From Dehalococcoidia bacterium (lineage in GTDB: Bacteria; Chloroflexota; Dehalococcoidia; UBA2979): 64,000 nt of DNA. Positions 16,884 through 27,397 of this stretch are shown one piece after another. The first letter of the stretch is position 1; every line of letters starts with the position of its first letter. The stretch is from assembly GCA_009692725.1 (NCBI GenBank), contig SHYP01000006.1:7208-71207 (forward strand). The letters are read 5' to 3'. Under the pieces are notes generated by a model. The model searched no databases. It was given only the letters and a program-made list of their open reading frames with translations, and was not told the origin of the DNA. Position numbers and translations under genes: made by a program.

Positions 16884-17823
16884 CTGCTGCTGCTGCTGCT
16901 GCTGGTCGCCGCGTGCGACGCGAGCGCAACACCCGCAACACCCGCCGTACTCGCCGCCAGCCCAGCCGCGACCGCGCCGCCTGCGGGCGCGCCCCCCGTG
17001 CCGCCCACGCCGATGTCGGCGCCCCTCGACGCGGCTGTCCCGCCGGCCACGCCGCTCGCCACCCCGCACGCACACGCGACCGATCCCGCCTCCGCCGCCT
17101 TCTCGGCCCCCGGCGCAGCGCCGGCGTTGCCCCCGCCGCCGGCCCCTGTCGACGTACCGCCGCGCATTGCGACGCCGGCGACGGCCGCCGCCAGCGCTGC
17201 CGCGCGCGTCGTCGACCGCGGTTCGGGACGCCGGCACGCGGTCGCGCTCACCTTCGACGCCGGCGCCGACGCCGGCTTCGCGGCCGCGATCCTCGACACG
17301 CTGCGCGAGCACGGCGTACACGTGAGCTTCGGGCTGACCGGCGTATGGGCGGAGCAGCAGCCAGAGCTCGTGCGCCGCATCGCCCGCGAAGGACACGTGC
17401 TGATCAACCACAGCTACGACCACGGCTCGTTCACCGGCGCATCTACTGGCCGCGGCCCGCTGTCCCGCACCGCCCGCTGGGAGCAGCTCGATCGCACCGC
17501 GCAGGTGCTGCGCGAGCTCACCGGCGATGACGCGACGCCGTACTTCCGACCGCCGTACGGCGATTGGGACGCCAGCGTGAACAGCGACGTGGGCGCGCGC
17601 GGCTACCCCCACAACGTGATGTGGACCGTCGATTCGCTCGGCTGGCGCGGGTTGGCGGCGACGGACATCGCGCAGCGTTGCCTCGCCGCCGCCAGCCCGT
17701 CCGCCATCTACATCTTCCACGTCGGCTCGCAGTCTCAGGACGCCGCCGCCCTCCCCCGCATCATCGATGGCCTGCGCGCGCGGCTTCGCGCTCGAGACCG
17801 TCGCCGAGCTACTCGCCGAGTGA
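16884..17823 (+). pseudogene. Polysaccharide deacetylase lipoprotein, one frameshift
   Basis: A hydrophobic stretch of leucines ending LVAAC looks like a lipoprotein signal, followed by a long Ala/Pro linker and a NodB-type domain: ALTFDAGAD with the catalytic Asp, INHSYDHGSFTG with the metal-binding His residues, YFRPPYGDWD, and IYIFHVGSQ. It should remove acetyl groups from peptidoglycan or a polysaccharide. No ATG, GTG or TTG lies in frame near the signal, so the start is uncertain; I give the first CTG. The natural end LRAGFALETVAELLAE is reached only if one base is removed from the GC-alternating run near 17774-17782. The gene abuts the amidase stop. Confidence 0.7.
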
Positions 17824-17893
17824 CCGGCGCGAGGGGCCGCCGCCAGCCCCCGCGTATACTGCGGACGCGCCCCGTACACAGTGGAGGCCTCGC

Positions 17894-18466
17894 TTGAGCG
17901 GAACGCTCGTCGGCATCCTGATCATCCTCGCGACAGCCGCGCTCTTCATCGCGCTCGTGGTGCGCCTGTACAACCGCCTCGTCCAGGGGCGCCTGCGCGT
18001 CGACGAGGGCTGGGCGCAGATCGACGTCCAGTTGAAGCGCCGGCACGACCTCATCCCCAACCTCGTCAACGCCGTGCGCGATGTCATGGGCTTCGAGCAC
18101 GACGTGCTCACACGCGTCACCGAGGCGCGCGCGAGCGCCGTATCCGCAGGCGCGCGCGGCACCGCCGCCGCCGGCCAGGCGGAGAACCAGCTGACCGGCG
18201 CGCTGCGCTCGCTCTTCGCGGTGGTGGAGAACTACCCGGAGCTGAAGGCCAACCAGAACGTGCTGGCACTGCAGGAGCAGCTGTCCACGACGGAGAACCA
18301 GATCGCGTTCTCGCGGCAGCACTGCAACACCGTGGTGCTCGAGTACAACACCGCCATCGCGACCTTCCCCAGCCTCGTGCTCGCCCGCCCGCTCGGCTTC
18401 CTCCCGCGCGAGTTCTTCGAGGCGGAAGAAGAAGCCCAGCAAGTGCCGACCGTGAGCCTGCGCTGA
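17894..18466 (+). CDS. LemA family protein
   Basis: A 190-residue LemA protein: one N-terminal membrane helix (LVGILIILATAALFIALVV), then the family signature RLRVDEGWAQIDVQLKRRHDLIPNL and a helical bundle ending FEAEEEAQQVP. The TTG at 17894 is preceded by GTGGAGG (17881-17887) at good spacing, and it begins exactly at the membrane segment. LemA proteins are often encoded next to M48 proteases, as here, and are linked to envelope quality control; the exact role is not established. Confidence 0.88.
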   Translation: MSGTLVGILIILATAALFIALVVRLYNRLVQGRLRVDEGWAQIDVQLKRRHDLIPNLVNAVRDVMGFEHDVLTRVTEARASAVSAGARGTAAAGQAENQLTGALRSLFAVVENYPELKANQNVLALQEQLSTTENQIAFSRQHCNTVVLEYNTAIATFPSLVLARPLGFLPREFFEAEEEAQQVPTVSLR

Positions 18467-18500
18467 GCGCAGCGCACCGCGAGACCGGAGCACGGCTGCC

Positions 18501-19481
18501 GTGAGCGCAGACCGCGCCAGCTTCTACACGCTGCAGGCGCGCAACCGCCGCACCTCGCTGCTGCTCACGCTCAGCGTCGTCGCCGTGCTGGCGCTCTTCG
18601 GCTTCGTCGCCGGCTACGCCTTCACCGCCAGCCCCGTCGGCGCCGTCGCCGCCACCGGCGTGGCGGTCGTCGTCGCCACGTTGCTCGCGCTCGGTTCGTA
18701 CTACGGCGGCGACGCGCTCGTGCTGGCGGCGTCCCGGGCGCGCCCCGTGACCGAGGCCGATGCGCCCGAGCTGCACAACGTCGTGCGCGAGCTCAGCCTC
18801 GCGGCCGGCATGCCCCCGCCGCGCGTCTACCTGCTGGACGACACCGCGCTCAACGCCTTCGCCACCGGCCGCGACCCGCAGCACGCCTCGATCGCCGTCA
18901 CCAGCGGCCTGCTCGCGGCGCTCGACCGCGAGGAGCTGCAGGGCGTGGTCGGCCACGAGCTCTCGCACGTGCGTAACCTCGATATCCGCTTCGCGCTGCT
19001 CGTTGGCGTGCTCGTCGGCAGCATTGCGCTGCTCGCCGATGTGCTGCTGCGCTGGACGTGGTGGGGCGGCGCCGGCCGCTCGCGCAACCGCGAGGGCGGC
19101 GGCGGGGCGCAGCTGATCATCGTCGTGCTCGCGGTGCTGCTCGCGATCGTCGCGCCGATCTTCGCGCGGCTCGTGCAGCTCGCCGTCAGCCGCCAGCGCG
19201 AGTTCCTCGCCGACGTGACCGGCGTCGAGCTCACCCGCAACCCCGCCGGCCTCGAGCGCGCGCTCGCGAAGATCGCCGCCGACAGCGAGGTGCTCGAGGT
19301 CGCGAATCGCGCGACGCAGCACCTCTACATCGTCAACCCCATCAAGAAGTTCGAGGCCCGCTCGAAAGGCCTCTTCTCCACGCACCCGCCCATCCTCGAG
19401 CGCGTCAACCGGCTGCGCGCGCTGCGCAGCCTGCCGCCGCTGGCGGACGGCGCCGAAGGAACTCTGGCGGCGCTCGACTAA
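18501..19481 (+). CDS. htpX: M48 family HtpX-like membrane metalloprotease
   Basis: A 326-residue membrane protease with two N-terminal helices (residues 20-60), the zinc motif VGHELSHVRN near residue 153, a third hydrophobic region, and the downstream zinc ligand Glu in REFLADVTGVE. The C-terminal STHPPILERVNRL matches HtpX. It degrades damaged membrane proteins in characterised members. The GTG at 18501 lies 34 bases after the lemA stop, so the two are probably one operon. Confidence 0.9.
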   Translation: MSADRASFYTLQARNRRTSLLLTLSVVAVLALFGFVAGYAFTASPVGAVAATGVAVVVATLLALGSYYGGDALVLAASRARPVTEADAPELHNVVRELSLAAGMPPPRVYLLDDTALNAFATGRDPQHASIAVTSGLLAALDREELQGVVGHELSHVRNLDIRFALLVGVLVGSIALLADVLLRWTWWGGAGRSRNREGGGGAQLIIVVLAVLLAIVAPIFARLVQLAVSRQREFLADVTGVELTRNPAGLERALAKIAADSEVLEVANRATQHLYIVNPIKKFEARSKGLFSTHPPILERVNRLRALRSLPPLADGAEGTLAALD

Positions 19482-19493
19482 GACCCCCCCCGC

Positions 19494-19516
19494 CCGCGCG
19501 GTCCGGAGCCGCGCGG
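19494..19516 (+). terminator. Possible terminator after htpX
   Basis: An 8-bp GC-only stem (19494-19501 with 19509-19516) encloses a 7-base loop, 13 bases past the htpX stop. No U-tract follows. The flanking C-run and the rest of the 100-base gap show nothing else. Confidence 0.4.
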
Positions 19517-19581
19517 ATCAGGCCAGTTGCGAGGGCGGTCCGACTCCCACACTATCGATCACGCGGGGGCGTTCAAGGCTG

Positions 19582-20847
19582 ATGAGGCAGAGGACGGCTA
19601 TGCCCTGGGCCGCGACACAACTCTCCTCACGGCGGCGCTTCCTCGCGGGCGCAGGCGCCGCAGCCGCCGGCCTCGCGCTCGCCCCGATCGTCGGCCGCAC
19701 GCGCGGCCGCGCCGCGACCGCGCCCCGTGCGAACAGCGCCGACGAACCGCGCCACCTCGTCTACGTGTGGCAGTTCTCGGTCGACGGCCACGCTGCCGCC
19801 ATCCGTCGGACCCTCGCCGCTCACGGCCTCGGCCTCGTGCTCAAGACGCACGACGGCACTGAGTGGATGTCCGAGTACGACGACGCGCCGGGCGCCGTCG
19901 ACGGCCCCGATCGCGTCGCCGAGCTGGCCGCGTTCTTCGAGGCTGGCGGCGTGCCGCTGCACGCCTGGGCCGTCGTACGCGGCGAGCAGCCCGCGCGCGA
20001 GGCCGAGCTGGCCGCCCAGGTGCTGGCCGCGGGCGCGCGCAGCCTCACGCTCGATCTCGAACCGCACCCCGGCTTCTGGCAAGGCGACGCCGCGAACGCC
20101 CGCGCCTTTGGGCGCGCGCTGCGCCGCCGTCAGCCCGACGCCTGGCTCGTCACCTCCGTCGACGCGCGCCCCTGGCTCATCGATCGTGTGCCGCTCGCCG
20201 ACTTCAGCGAGTTCACCGATGAGCTCGCGCCACAGCTGTACTGGGAGTCGTTCGCCACCGACGCGAACATCGCGAAGTTCGCCGCCAGCGGCTTCGTCCC
20301 CGGACGCGACGGTGTCACGCCGGCGTTCCTGCACAAGACCGCCGCGCGCGTGCTCGGCGCTTTCGGCCGCCCGGTGCACCCGATCGGCGAAGGCGCGGCC
20401 GGCGTGTGGCCCGAGTTCATGGACGGCGCCTTTGCGCACGACGCGAGCACGGTGTCGGTGTGGCGCCTCGGCACCACGGCGCCCGCCGTCTGGGACGCCC
20501 TCCGCGCGTACCCGCCGCGCAGCAACAGCTACGTCGTGCAGCCGGGCGACACGCTGTCGCTGATCGCCGCGCGCATGAGCACCACCGTGCAACGCCTCGT
20601 CGAGGCGAACGCGATCGCGGACCCCAACCGCATCGCCGTCGGCCGCACGCTGCTGCTCCGCGCCACAGCGCGCGGTAAGGCCGCGCGCGCAGGCGGCGCG
20701 TACGGCGGCAGCTACACCGTGCAGCCCGGCGACACGCTCGGCGCGCTCGCCGCGCGCTGGGGCACCACTGTCGACGCGATTGTCGCCGCGAACGGCCTCG
20801 CAGACGCGAACCGCATCAGCATCGGCCAGGCGCTCGCCATCCCCTAG
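19582..20847 (+). CDS. Tat-exported protein with two LysM domains
   Basis: A 421-residue protein with a Tat-type signal (SSRRRFLAGAGAAAAGLALAP). Residues 55-310 form a domain that starts LVYVWQFSVDG and contains LTLDLEPHPGFW and LAPQLYWESF, suggestive of a TIM-barrel glycosidase-like fold that I cannot assign. Two LysM domains follow: SYVVQPGDTLSLIAARM and SYTVQPGDTLGALAARW, each with the NxIADPNRI-type second half. LysM domains bind peptidoglycan or chitin-like glycans, so the protein is probably held at the wall. The ATG at 19582 is chosen because the twin arginines fall within 20 residues of it. Confidence 0.8.
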   Translation: MRQRTAMPWAATQLSSRRRFLAGAGAAAAGLALAPIVGRTRGRAATAPRANSADEPRHLVYVWQFSVDGHAAAIRRTLAAHGLGLVLKTHDGTEWMSEYDDAPGAVDGPDRVAELAAFFEAGGVPLHAWAVVRGEQPAREAELAAQVLAAGARSLTLDLEPHPGFWQGDAANARAFGRALRRRQPDAWLVTSVDARPWLIDRVPLADFSEFTDELAPQLYWESFATDANIAKFAASGFVPGRDGVTPAFLHKTAARVLGAFGRPVHPIGEGAAGVWPEFMDGAFAHDASTVSVWRLGTTAPAVWDALRAYPPRSNSYVVQPGDTLSLIAARMSTTVQRLVEANAIADPNRIAVGRTLLLRATARGKAARAGGAYGGSYTVQPGDTLGALAARWGTTVDAIVAANGLADANRISIGQALAIP

Positions 20848-20989
20848 GGCCCCGCTCGATCCCACGCACGTCGCTCCGCCGCGCCCGCGTGTGCCCCTAG
20901 GTATCGCCGCACGCTGAACGCGGGTCGTTCCCGATGCCCCCGCGCGCACGCTCGCCACACGCTCGATCCGAGGAGCGTGCAGCCAGCCG

Positions 20990-22349
20990 ATGCGAACACC
21001 GCCACCCGCCACGAGCGCGCATCGTCCGCCATACGCGTGCGCCGTGCTCGCGTGCGCGGCGCTCGTGCTCGCCGCCCTGCTATGGCCATCGACGCATGCG
21101 CAGCCGCCCGCAAGCGTGCAAGCCAGCGCCGCGCACATACTGCGCTTCGACGAGGGGCTCGCAGACGCCACGCCGCAGCCGGCGCTCGGCGATCTCCGCA
21201 ACGCCCGCAGGAGCTCGCCGTCGCGCTGATCGGCGATTGCGCCGCGGGCGAGGCGCCGCCCGCGTGCGGCGGCCCGCCCGCGCAATGGGCGCCCGACCAG
21301 CGCCCCGTCGAGTTCTGCCACCATCCGCAACGCCGGCCGAGCTGGCTGAGCGCCGACGAGTTCGAGCGCACGCTGCGCGCCGCCGTCGACGCGTGGAACG
21401 CCGCCGAGGCAGCGATCGGCGCGCGCTACACCGGCGCGTGCACGCGTGGCGACGCCTGGGCTGCGCGCAACGGCCGCAACGAGATCGCTTTCGACGACGC
21501 GCGCGACGTCGTGCGCGGCAACACCGCGGCCGTGACGAGCTCGCAGCTGTCCTGGCTGCCCGCACAGCAGCCCACGCTCCGCCGCATCGAGGAAGCCGAC
21601 ATCGTCTTCGACGACGCCTTCCCCGCGAGCGCCCCCTGCCTGCTCGCCACCGCCATCCACGAGCTTGGCCACGCGCTCGGCTTCGGCCATAGCGACGACC
21701 GTGCCGACGTGATGTACCCGAGCTTCAGCGTGCAGACCACAGGCAGCTGCAAGGCCGCGCCCTCCGCCGCCGAGCGTGCCGCCCTGCAGGCGCTCTACGG
21801 CGTCGACCGCGCCCCGACCGTCCAGCTGAGCGCCGGCCCGGCCGACGCCGGCGAGCTGACCGTGGTCGCGGAAGCGACCGACCCCGAAGGCGCCGCGCTG
21901 ACCTTTGACTGGCTGCAGACCGCTGGCCCGCCCGTCTCGATCACCGCGCAGGGCGGACGCGCACGCGTCGCGCTCCCGCCCGGTGGCGCCTCGGTCGAGC
22001 TGCAGGTCACCGCCCGCGACCCCCAGGGACACGCCACCTCGGTCCGCACGACGCTGCCCGCAGCGACACCGGCCGCGGCAGCCACGCCGCCGCCCTCCGC
22101 GCGTGCGCTGCTCAGCGGCGAGGCGCCCGTGAGCGGTGTGGGCGTCGTCGTCGCCGGCAGCGCGACGGCCGATCAAGTGCTCGCTGCGCTGCGCTGCCCG
22201 CGCGCCGCCACGCTGTGGGTGGCCGCCGCGGCGGCTTCATCCCCTACGTCGAGGCCACTGCGGTGGAGGCCGTCAACGCCCCCCGGCGCGCGCTCTTCCC
22301 CGGCGGCCAGCTGCCCTCGGGCACCGCGCTGCTGGTGCGCTGCAACTAG
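20990..22349 (+). pseudogene. Matrixin-type zinc metalloprotease, two frameshifts
   Basis: Three consecutive frames give one secreted protein of about 450 residues. The first frame holds a signal (ACAVLACAALVLAALLW) and LRFDEGLADATPQP. The second holds the catalytic part with ATAIHELGHALGFGHSD, the extended zinc motif HExGHxxGxxH, plus a downstream Met in DVMYPSF, and a PKD-like beta domain (VVAEATDPEGAALTFDW). The third gives the natural end GGFIPYVEATAVEAVN to SGTALLVRCN. Each switch needs one added base: at the CCC run 21204-21206 and in the GC-rich run 22222-22234. Without the repairs the product lacks its signal. Decay and read error are both possible. Confidence 0.75.
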
Positions 22350-22712
22350 CTGTTCGGCCGCACACGCTCGCTGGCGTAGTGGCGCGGGTTCCGCCGTGCT
22401 GGGCAGACGACGGAACCCGCGAGGACGCGCCGAGGTGGGAATCCGGCGCCCCGCGAGTCTCGGAGCAGCCGGTTGAGCCATCGTGCAACCCCCGTATCAC
22501 GCGCGTGCGCCCCGAACGCTGGTCCGGCGCGCGAACCCCCGGCCCCCCGGCCCCCGCGCGTCTCGACGGAGCGCACCGGGAGCCGCCGCCCGAGCGACGC
22601 ACGTCTCGGCGGCTTCGCGCGCGCGCGTTGGTTGCGTGTGCCACCAGCATCTGGCAGTGTCCGCGCACGCGGCGGCGGCGGCCGATCGCGTCCGGGTGAG
22701 GGGCGGAGCTGG

Positions 22713-24812
22713 ATGATCGGAACGTATGTACTTGTCCTGGCGATGGGCGTGCTCGCGCTCGTATACGGGCTCTACGCCAGCCGTCTCGTGCTGGCCGCGA
22801 GCGCCGGCTCGGCGCGAATGCAGGAAATCGCGGGCGCCATCCGCGAGGGGGCGCAGGCCTACCTCAACCGGCAATACCGCACGATCGGCATCGTCGGGGT
22901 CGTGATCGCGGTGGCGCTCGGCATTCTGCTCGGGCCGCACGTCGCGCTCGGCTTCGTCATCGGCGCCGTGCTCTCCGGCGCCGCCGGTTACGCCGGCATG
23001 AACGTCTCGGTGCGCGCGAACGTGCGCACCGCCGAGGCTGCGCGCTCCGGCATGGACGCCGCGCTCCAGCTCGCCTTCCGCGCCGGCGCCATCACCGGCC
23101 TGCTCGTCGTTGGGCTCGGTCTGCTGGGCGTCGCCCTCTACTACATCCTGCTGCGCGGCGTCTGGTACGACCCGGCCTCCGAGATGCAGGAGATCATCGA
23201 GGGGCTGGTCGGACTCGGCTTCGGCGCCTCGCTCATCTCGATCTTCGCCCGCCTCGGCGGCGGCATCTTCACCAAGGGCGCCGATGTCGGCGCAGACCTC
23301 GTCGGCAAGGTCGAAGCGGGCATCCCGGAAGACGACCCGCGCAACCCCGCCGTGATCGCCGACAACGTCGGCGACAACGTCGGCGACTGCGCCGGCATGG
23401 CCGCCGACCTGTTCGAGACCTACGCCGTCACGCTCGTCGGCACGATGCTGCTCGCCGCCGCCTTCTTCGTCGGCGAGCTGCAGGAGAAGATGCTGCTGCT
23501 GCCGCTCGTGATCGGCGGCGTCTGCATCAGCGCCTCCGTCGTCGGTAGCTTCTTCGTACGGCTCGGCCGCAGCCAGTCCATCATGGCTGCGCTCTACCAG
23601 GGCCTCGCGGTGACCGGGCTGATGTCCGCGGTGCTCGTCGCCATCGTCATCCAGCTGATGCTCGGCTTCGGCGAGGAGTTCGAGGGCGGTGGCGCCGGCA
23701 TGTACCACGGTTGGAACCTCTTCATCTGCGCGCTCGTCGGCCTCACGATCACCGGCCTCATCGTCTGGATCACCGAGTACTACACCGCCACCCGCTACCG
23801 CCCCGTCCGCAGCGTCGCCCAGGCCTCGACGACGGGGCACGGCACGAACGTCATCCAGGGCCTCGCGGTCTCGATGGAGGCGACGGCGCTGCCCGTGCTC
23901 GTGATCGCCGTCGGCATCATCGTCGCCTACCTGAACGCCGGCCTCTTCGGCATCTCCATCGCCGCCACCACGATGCTCGCGCTCGCCGGCATAGTCGTCG
24001 CGCTCGACGCCTATGGTCCGGTCACCGATAACGCCGGCGGCATCGCCGAGATGGCCGACCTGCCGCCCGAGGTGCGCGAGATCACCGACGCGCTCGACGC
24101 CGTCGGCAACACCACCAAGGCTGTCACCAAGGGCTACGCCATCGGCTCCGCGGGCCTCGCCGCGCTCGTGCTGTTCGCCGCCTTCACGCAGGACCTTGTC
24201 CACTACTTCCCGGACATCGATGTCGTCTTCATGCTGCAAGACCCGTACGTCGTCGTCGGCCTGTTCATCGGCGGCCTGCTGCCGTACCTGTTCGGCTCGA
24301 TCGCGATGATGTCCGTCGGGCGCGCGGCGGGCGCCGTCGTCGTCGAGGTGCGCCGGCAGTTCGCGGAGATGCCCGGCATCATGCTCGGCACGCAGCGGCC
24401 GGACTACAGCCGCGCCGTCGACCTGCTCACCCGCGCGGCCATCCGCGAGATGATCCTGCCGTCGCTGCTGCCGATCCTCGCCCCCATCGTGCTCTACGCG
24501 ATCGTGCGCGTCGTCGAGGACCAGGCGGCCGCCTTCGCCGCGCTCGGCGCGATGCTCATGGGCTCGATCGTCACCGGCCTCTTCGTCGCGCTCTCCATGA
24601 CCTCGGGCGGCGCCGCCTGGGACAACGCCAAGAAGCTCATCGAGACCGGCGAGCACGGCGGCAAGGGCTCCGAGGCGCACAAGGCCGCCGTCACCGGCGA
24701 CACCGTCGGCGACCCCTACAAGGACACCGCCGGCCCCGCCGTCAACCCGATGATCAAGATCATCAACATCGTCGCCATCCTGATGCTCGCCGTCATCGCC
24801 AACTTCTCGTAA
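22713..24812 (+). CDS. hppA: Membrane-bound proton-pumping pyrophosphatase, K+-independent type
   Basis: A 699-residue protein with some 16 membrane helices that couples pyrophosphate hydrolysis to ion pumping. The family signature [21 protein letters not shown] region and the [22 protein letters not shown] substrate loop are intact. In the GNTTKA motif the residue after the second Thr is Lys, as in potassium-independent H+-PPases, where potassium-dependent enzymes have Ala. The ATG at 22713 starts at the first helix and has a GGAG ribosome site. It is a single-gene unit ended by a strong hairpin and could recycle pyrophosphate from biosynthesis into proton-motive force. Confidence 0.93.
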   Translation: MIGTYVLVLAMGVLALVYGLYASRLVLAASAGSARMQEIAGAIREGAQAYLNRQYRTIGIVGVVIAVALGILLGPHVALGFVIGAVLSGAAGYAGMNVSVRANVRTAEAARSGMDAALQLAFRAGAITGLLVVGLGLLGVALYYILLRGVWYDPASEMQEIIEGLVGLGFGASLISIFARLGGGIFTKGADVGADLVGKVEAGIPEDDPRNPAVIADNVGDNVGDCAGMAADLFETYAVTLVGTMLLAAAFFVGELQEKMLLLPLVIGGVCISASVVGSFFVRLGRSQSIMAALYQGLAVTGLMSAVLVAIVIQLMLGFGEEFEGGGAGMYHGWNLFICALVGLTITGLIVWITEYYTATRYRPVRSVAQASTTGHGTNVIQGLAVSMEATALPVLVIAVGIIVAYLNAGLFGISIAATTMLALAGIVVALDAYGPVTDNAGGIAEMADLPPEVREITDALDAVGNTTKAVTKGYAIGSAGLAALVLFAAFTQDLVHYFPDIDVVFMLQDPYVVVGLFIGGLLPYLFGSIAMMSVGRAAGAVVVEVRRQFAEMPGIMLGTQRPDYSRAVDLLTRAAIREMILPSLLPILAPIVLYAIVRVVEDQAAAFAALGAMLMGSIVTGLFVALSMTSGGAAWDNAKKLIETGEHGGKGSEAHKAAVTGDTVGDPYKDTAGPAVNPMIKIINIVAILMLAVIANFS

Positions 24813-24834
24813 CCAGCACCCGCAACGCGCGCAA

Positions 24835-24860
24835 CGAAGCCGGGCATCTGCCCGGCTTCG
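24835..24860 (+). terminator. Strong hairpin terminator after hppA
   Basis: A perfect 12-bp stem (24835-24846 with 24849-24860) starts 22 bases after the hppA stop. It lies between hppA and the convergent LLM gene and may act on both. Confidence 0.75.
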
Positions 24861-25000
24861 TCGGTTCCAGGCCAGCGCCATCACCGCGCGCCCGCGATCG
24901 CCATCGATGCGATTCGTGACAGCGATGCGAGCCGCCCACCCGGCCCGCCGCGCGACCGCTCTGCGCGTGGTGACCCGCGCCGACGGCGTACGGAGCGCAG

Positions 25001-25963
25001 CTACCGCAGCTGCGGCAGCACGCGCGCGGCCACGAGCTCCAGCGCGGCGTCATCGTCGATCGCGAGGTGGTGCAGCATCAGCCGGTCGAGCCCCGCCTCC
25101 GCCAGCCGCCCGCACTGCTCGACGATGGCGTCCGGCGTGCCGATGAGCCACCCGCGCTCGCGCAGCGCTGCGATCGCGCGCTCCGGGTCGCGGCTCGCGC
25201 CCCCGCCACGCTGCGCGGGCAGCCGCGCGAGGTGCGCGTGCAGCTCCCGCGTGTCGCGCCCCACGAGGTAACCGATCATCATCGAGCGGCGGATCGTCGC
25301 CGGGTCGCGACCCACCTCCGCGCAACGCTCCGCGAGCACCGCGTTCTTCGCGCGGTACGCGTCCGCGGTGAGGTACAGTGCGTTCCACTCGTCGGCGTGC
25401 CGCGCGACGATGCGCAGCGTGCGCTGCTCGCCGTTGCCGCCGACCATGATCGGCAGCCGCCCCTGCGCCGGCTTCGGCGTGCACTCGGCGTCGCGCAGCT
25501 GGTAGTGCGCCCCCGCGAAGTTCGCGGGCCCCGGCGCCCATAACGCGCGCGCGACCTGGATCGCCTCTTCGAGCCGGTCCAGCCGCTCCCGCACCGGCGG
25601 GAAGTCGATGCCGAACGCGTCATGCTCGGGCACGTTCCAGCCCGCGCCCATGCCGAGCACGAAGCGCCCGCCCGACAGCGCGTCGATCTGTGCTGCCATC
25701 CGCGCCACCAGCGCGGGCGGCCGAAACGTCACCGCCGATACGAGCGGGCCGAAGCGCAGCCGCCGCGTGCGCTCCGCCGCCAGCACGAACGACATGAACG
25801 GCTCGAGCGCGTCGAGCGTGCGGTCCTCCGTGAACGAGAACCAGTGGTCTGACCGCCAGATCGACTCGTACCCCAGCGCCTCGACCGCGTCGAGCAGCTG
25901 CCGCCAGCGCGCCCAGGACAGGCCCTCCTGCCCCTCGACCATCACGCCGAGCGCCAGGCTCAT
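25001..25963 (-). CDS. LLM-class F420/flavin-dependent oxidoreductase
   Basis: A 320-residue luciferase-like TIM-barrel protein: ALGVMVEGQEGLSW at the first strand, SIWRSDHWF, RLRFGPLVSAVTFRPP, the LSGGRFVLGMGAGWNVPEH segment and PIMVGGNGEQRTLRIVARH. This set is typical of F420-dependent members. The gene is not closely similar to the other LLM gene at 5993-6871. It lies 15 bases downstream of the aldo/keto reductase gene and is probably co-transcribed with it, which suggests a shared redox pathway of unknown substrate. Confidence 0.85.
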   Translation of the reverse strand: MSLALGVMVEGQEGLSWARWRQLLDAVEALGYESIWRSDHWFSFTEDRTLDALEPFMSFVLAAERTRRLRFGPLVSAVTFRPPALVARMAAQIDALSGGRFVLGMGAGWNVPEHDAFGIDFPPVRERLDRLEEAIQVARALWAPGPANFAGAHYQLRDAECTPKPAQGRLPIMVGGNGEQRTLRIVARHADEWNALYLTADAYRAKNAVLAERCAEVGRDPATIRRSMMIGYLVGRDTRELHAHLARLPAQRGGGASRDPERAIAALRERGWLIGTPDAIVEQCGRLAEAGLDRLMLHHLAIDDDAALELVAARVLPQLR

Positions 25964-25978
25964 CGCGTCGCGCCGCGC

Positions 25979-26911
25979 CTAGCGGACCGCTTCGTCGATG
26001 GCGGCCACGTCCTCCGCCGACAGCCGCACCTCGCCGGCGCGCGCGTTCTCGCGCACCTGCTCGGCGCTCGTCGCCCCACAGATGATCGTCGCGTTCACCG
26101 GCTGCGCGACCAGCCACCCGATCGCCAGCTCCGTCATCGCGATCCCGCGCTGCTGCGCGATGCCCTCCAGCGCCTCGAGCCGATCCCAGTTGCGGTCGTT
26201 CAGCACCGACCGCGCCCACTGGCTGCGCTCCATGCGCGTGCCCGCCACCGGTGGCTCGTTGCGCCGATGCTTCCCCGTCAGGAAGCCTCCCGCGAGCGGG
26301 CTCCACGGGATCAATCCCAGCCCGAAGCGGTTACACGCCGGCACGTGCTCCGCCTCCACCGCACGATCGATCACGTTGTACCGCGGCTGCGACGACACGA
26401 ACGGCGTCCACCCGTAGCGCTCCGCCACCAGGTTCGCCTCCGCGATCTGCCACCCCGCGTAGTTCGAGCAGCCGATGTAGCGCACCATGCCGGCCGTCAC
26501 CAGTTCGTGCAGCGCCGCCATCGTCTCCTCCGCGGGCGTCGTCATGTCCGGCTGGTGCACCTGGTACACGTCGATGTAGTCCGTGCCCAGCCGTCGCAAT
26601 GAAGCCTCCACGGCCTTGCGGATGTACCCGCGCGACGCGCCCGAGTTGTTCGGCCCCTCACCCATCGCCATCGCGAACTTCGTCATCAGCACCCAGTCGC
26701 GCCGATGCTCCGCAATCGCCTTGCCGACGAACTGCTCGGACACGCCGCGGCTGTAGATGTCGGCCGTGTCGACCGTGTTGATGCCGGCCTCGAAGGCCGC
26801 GTGCAGGACCGCAGCGGTCTGTTGCTCGTCGCACGGCGCCCCGAAGGTGTTGCCGCCGACCCCGATCACCGAGACCTTGAGCCCTGAGCGGCCCAGCTGC
26901 CGGTACTCCAC
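25979..26911 (-). CDS. Aldo/keto reductase
   Basis: A 310-residue TIM-barrel NADPH-dependent oxidoreductase. The catalytic tetrad is visible: Asp and Tyr in DTADIYSRG, Lys in VLMTKFAM and His in VYQVHQPD. The C-terminal cofactor-binding segment reads ATIICGATSAEQVRENARA. It resembles YajO/YhdN-type and Kv-beta-like AKRs. The GTG at 26911 starts at VEYRQLGRSGLKVS, the usual beginning of the family; the ATG further upstream would add 13 basic residues. First gene of a pair with the LLM oxidoreductase. Confidence 0.9.
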   Translation of the reverse strand: MEYRQLGRSGLKVSVIGVGGNTFGAPCDEQQTAAVLHAAFEAGINTVDTADIYSRGVSEQFVGKAIAEHRRDWVLMTKFAMAMGEGPNNSGASRGYIRKAVEASLRRLGTDYIDVYQVHQPDMTTPAEETMAALHELVTAGMVRYIGCSNYAGWQIAEANLVAERYGWTPFVSSQPRYNVIDRAVEAEHVPACNRFGLGLIPWSPLAGGFLTGKHRRNEPPVAGTRMERSQWARSVLNDRNWDRLEALEGIAQQRGIAMTELAIGWLVAQPVNATIICGATSAEQVRENARAGEVRLSAEDVAAIDEAVR

Positions 26912-26998
26912 GCGTCGCCCCCCTCTACCGCGCCGCAGGGCGCGGCGCACCGGGGCATGCTACCGGATCGCCCGACCGGGGAGCAGGGAGCGCGCGGG

Positions 26999-27397
26999 TC
27001 AGCTGTCCCTGGGCTCGCGCAGCAGCGCGGGGGCGGGACGTTCGACGCGAGTCATCAGCAGCACCAGGATCACGGTGTGCAGCACGCTCACCGCCAGCAT
27101 CTGCCACAGCAGCTCACCGCGCCCGCTGCCCGCCTCGAACGCCGATACCATGCCGAGCAAGTACGTGACCACCAGCAGCGCCACCACGCGCGCGATCAAC
27201 GACCGCGCGTCGCCATCGAGGTCCCGAAAGCGCACGCGGTAGACATAGATCCCCAGCACGAACAGGTGCAGCGCCACCAGCCCGCCGACGTAGATGCCCG
27301 CCGGCAGCTGCCCCTTCACCTCCAGCAGCGGCACCAGCGCGAACGCCAGCACGAACACCGCCACCGTCTTCTTGACGAAGAGGCTCCAGCTCGTCAT
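26999..27397 (-). CDS. Small multi-pass membrane protein, unknown
   Basis: About 132 residues with four hydrophobic helices: VAVFVLAFALVPLLE, IYVGGLVALHLFVLGIYVY, LIARVVALLVVTYLLGM and LLWQMLAVSVLHTVILVLLM. No family was recognised. The open frame extends to 27745 but would cross the tRNA gene on the other strand; I chose the ATG at 27397, while a GTG about 30 codons upstream is also possible. It is a single gene with the opposite orientation to the tRNA. Confidence 0.55.
   Translation of the reverse strand: MTSWSLFVKKTVAVFVLAFALVPLLEVKGQLPAGIYVGGLVALHLFVLGIYVYRVRFRDLDGDARSLIARVVALLVVTYLLGMVSAFEAGSGRGELLWQMLAVSVLHTVILVLLMTRVERPAPALLREPRDS

Noticed and set aside
19627..22176. 849-codon minus-strand open frame
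   Set aside because: It is antisense to the LysM protein and matrixin genes, is Arg/Gly/Ala rich, and has no recognisable motif.
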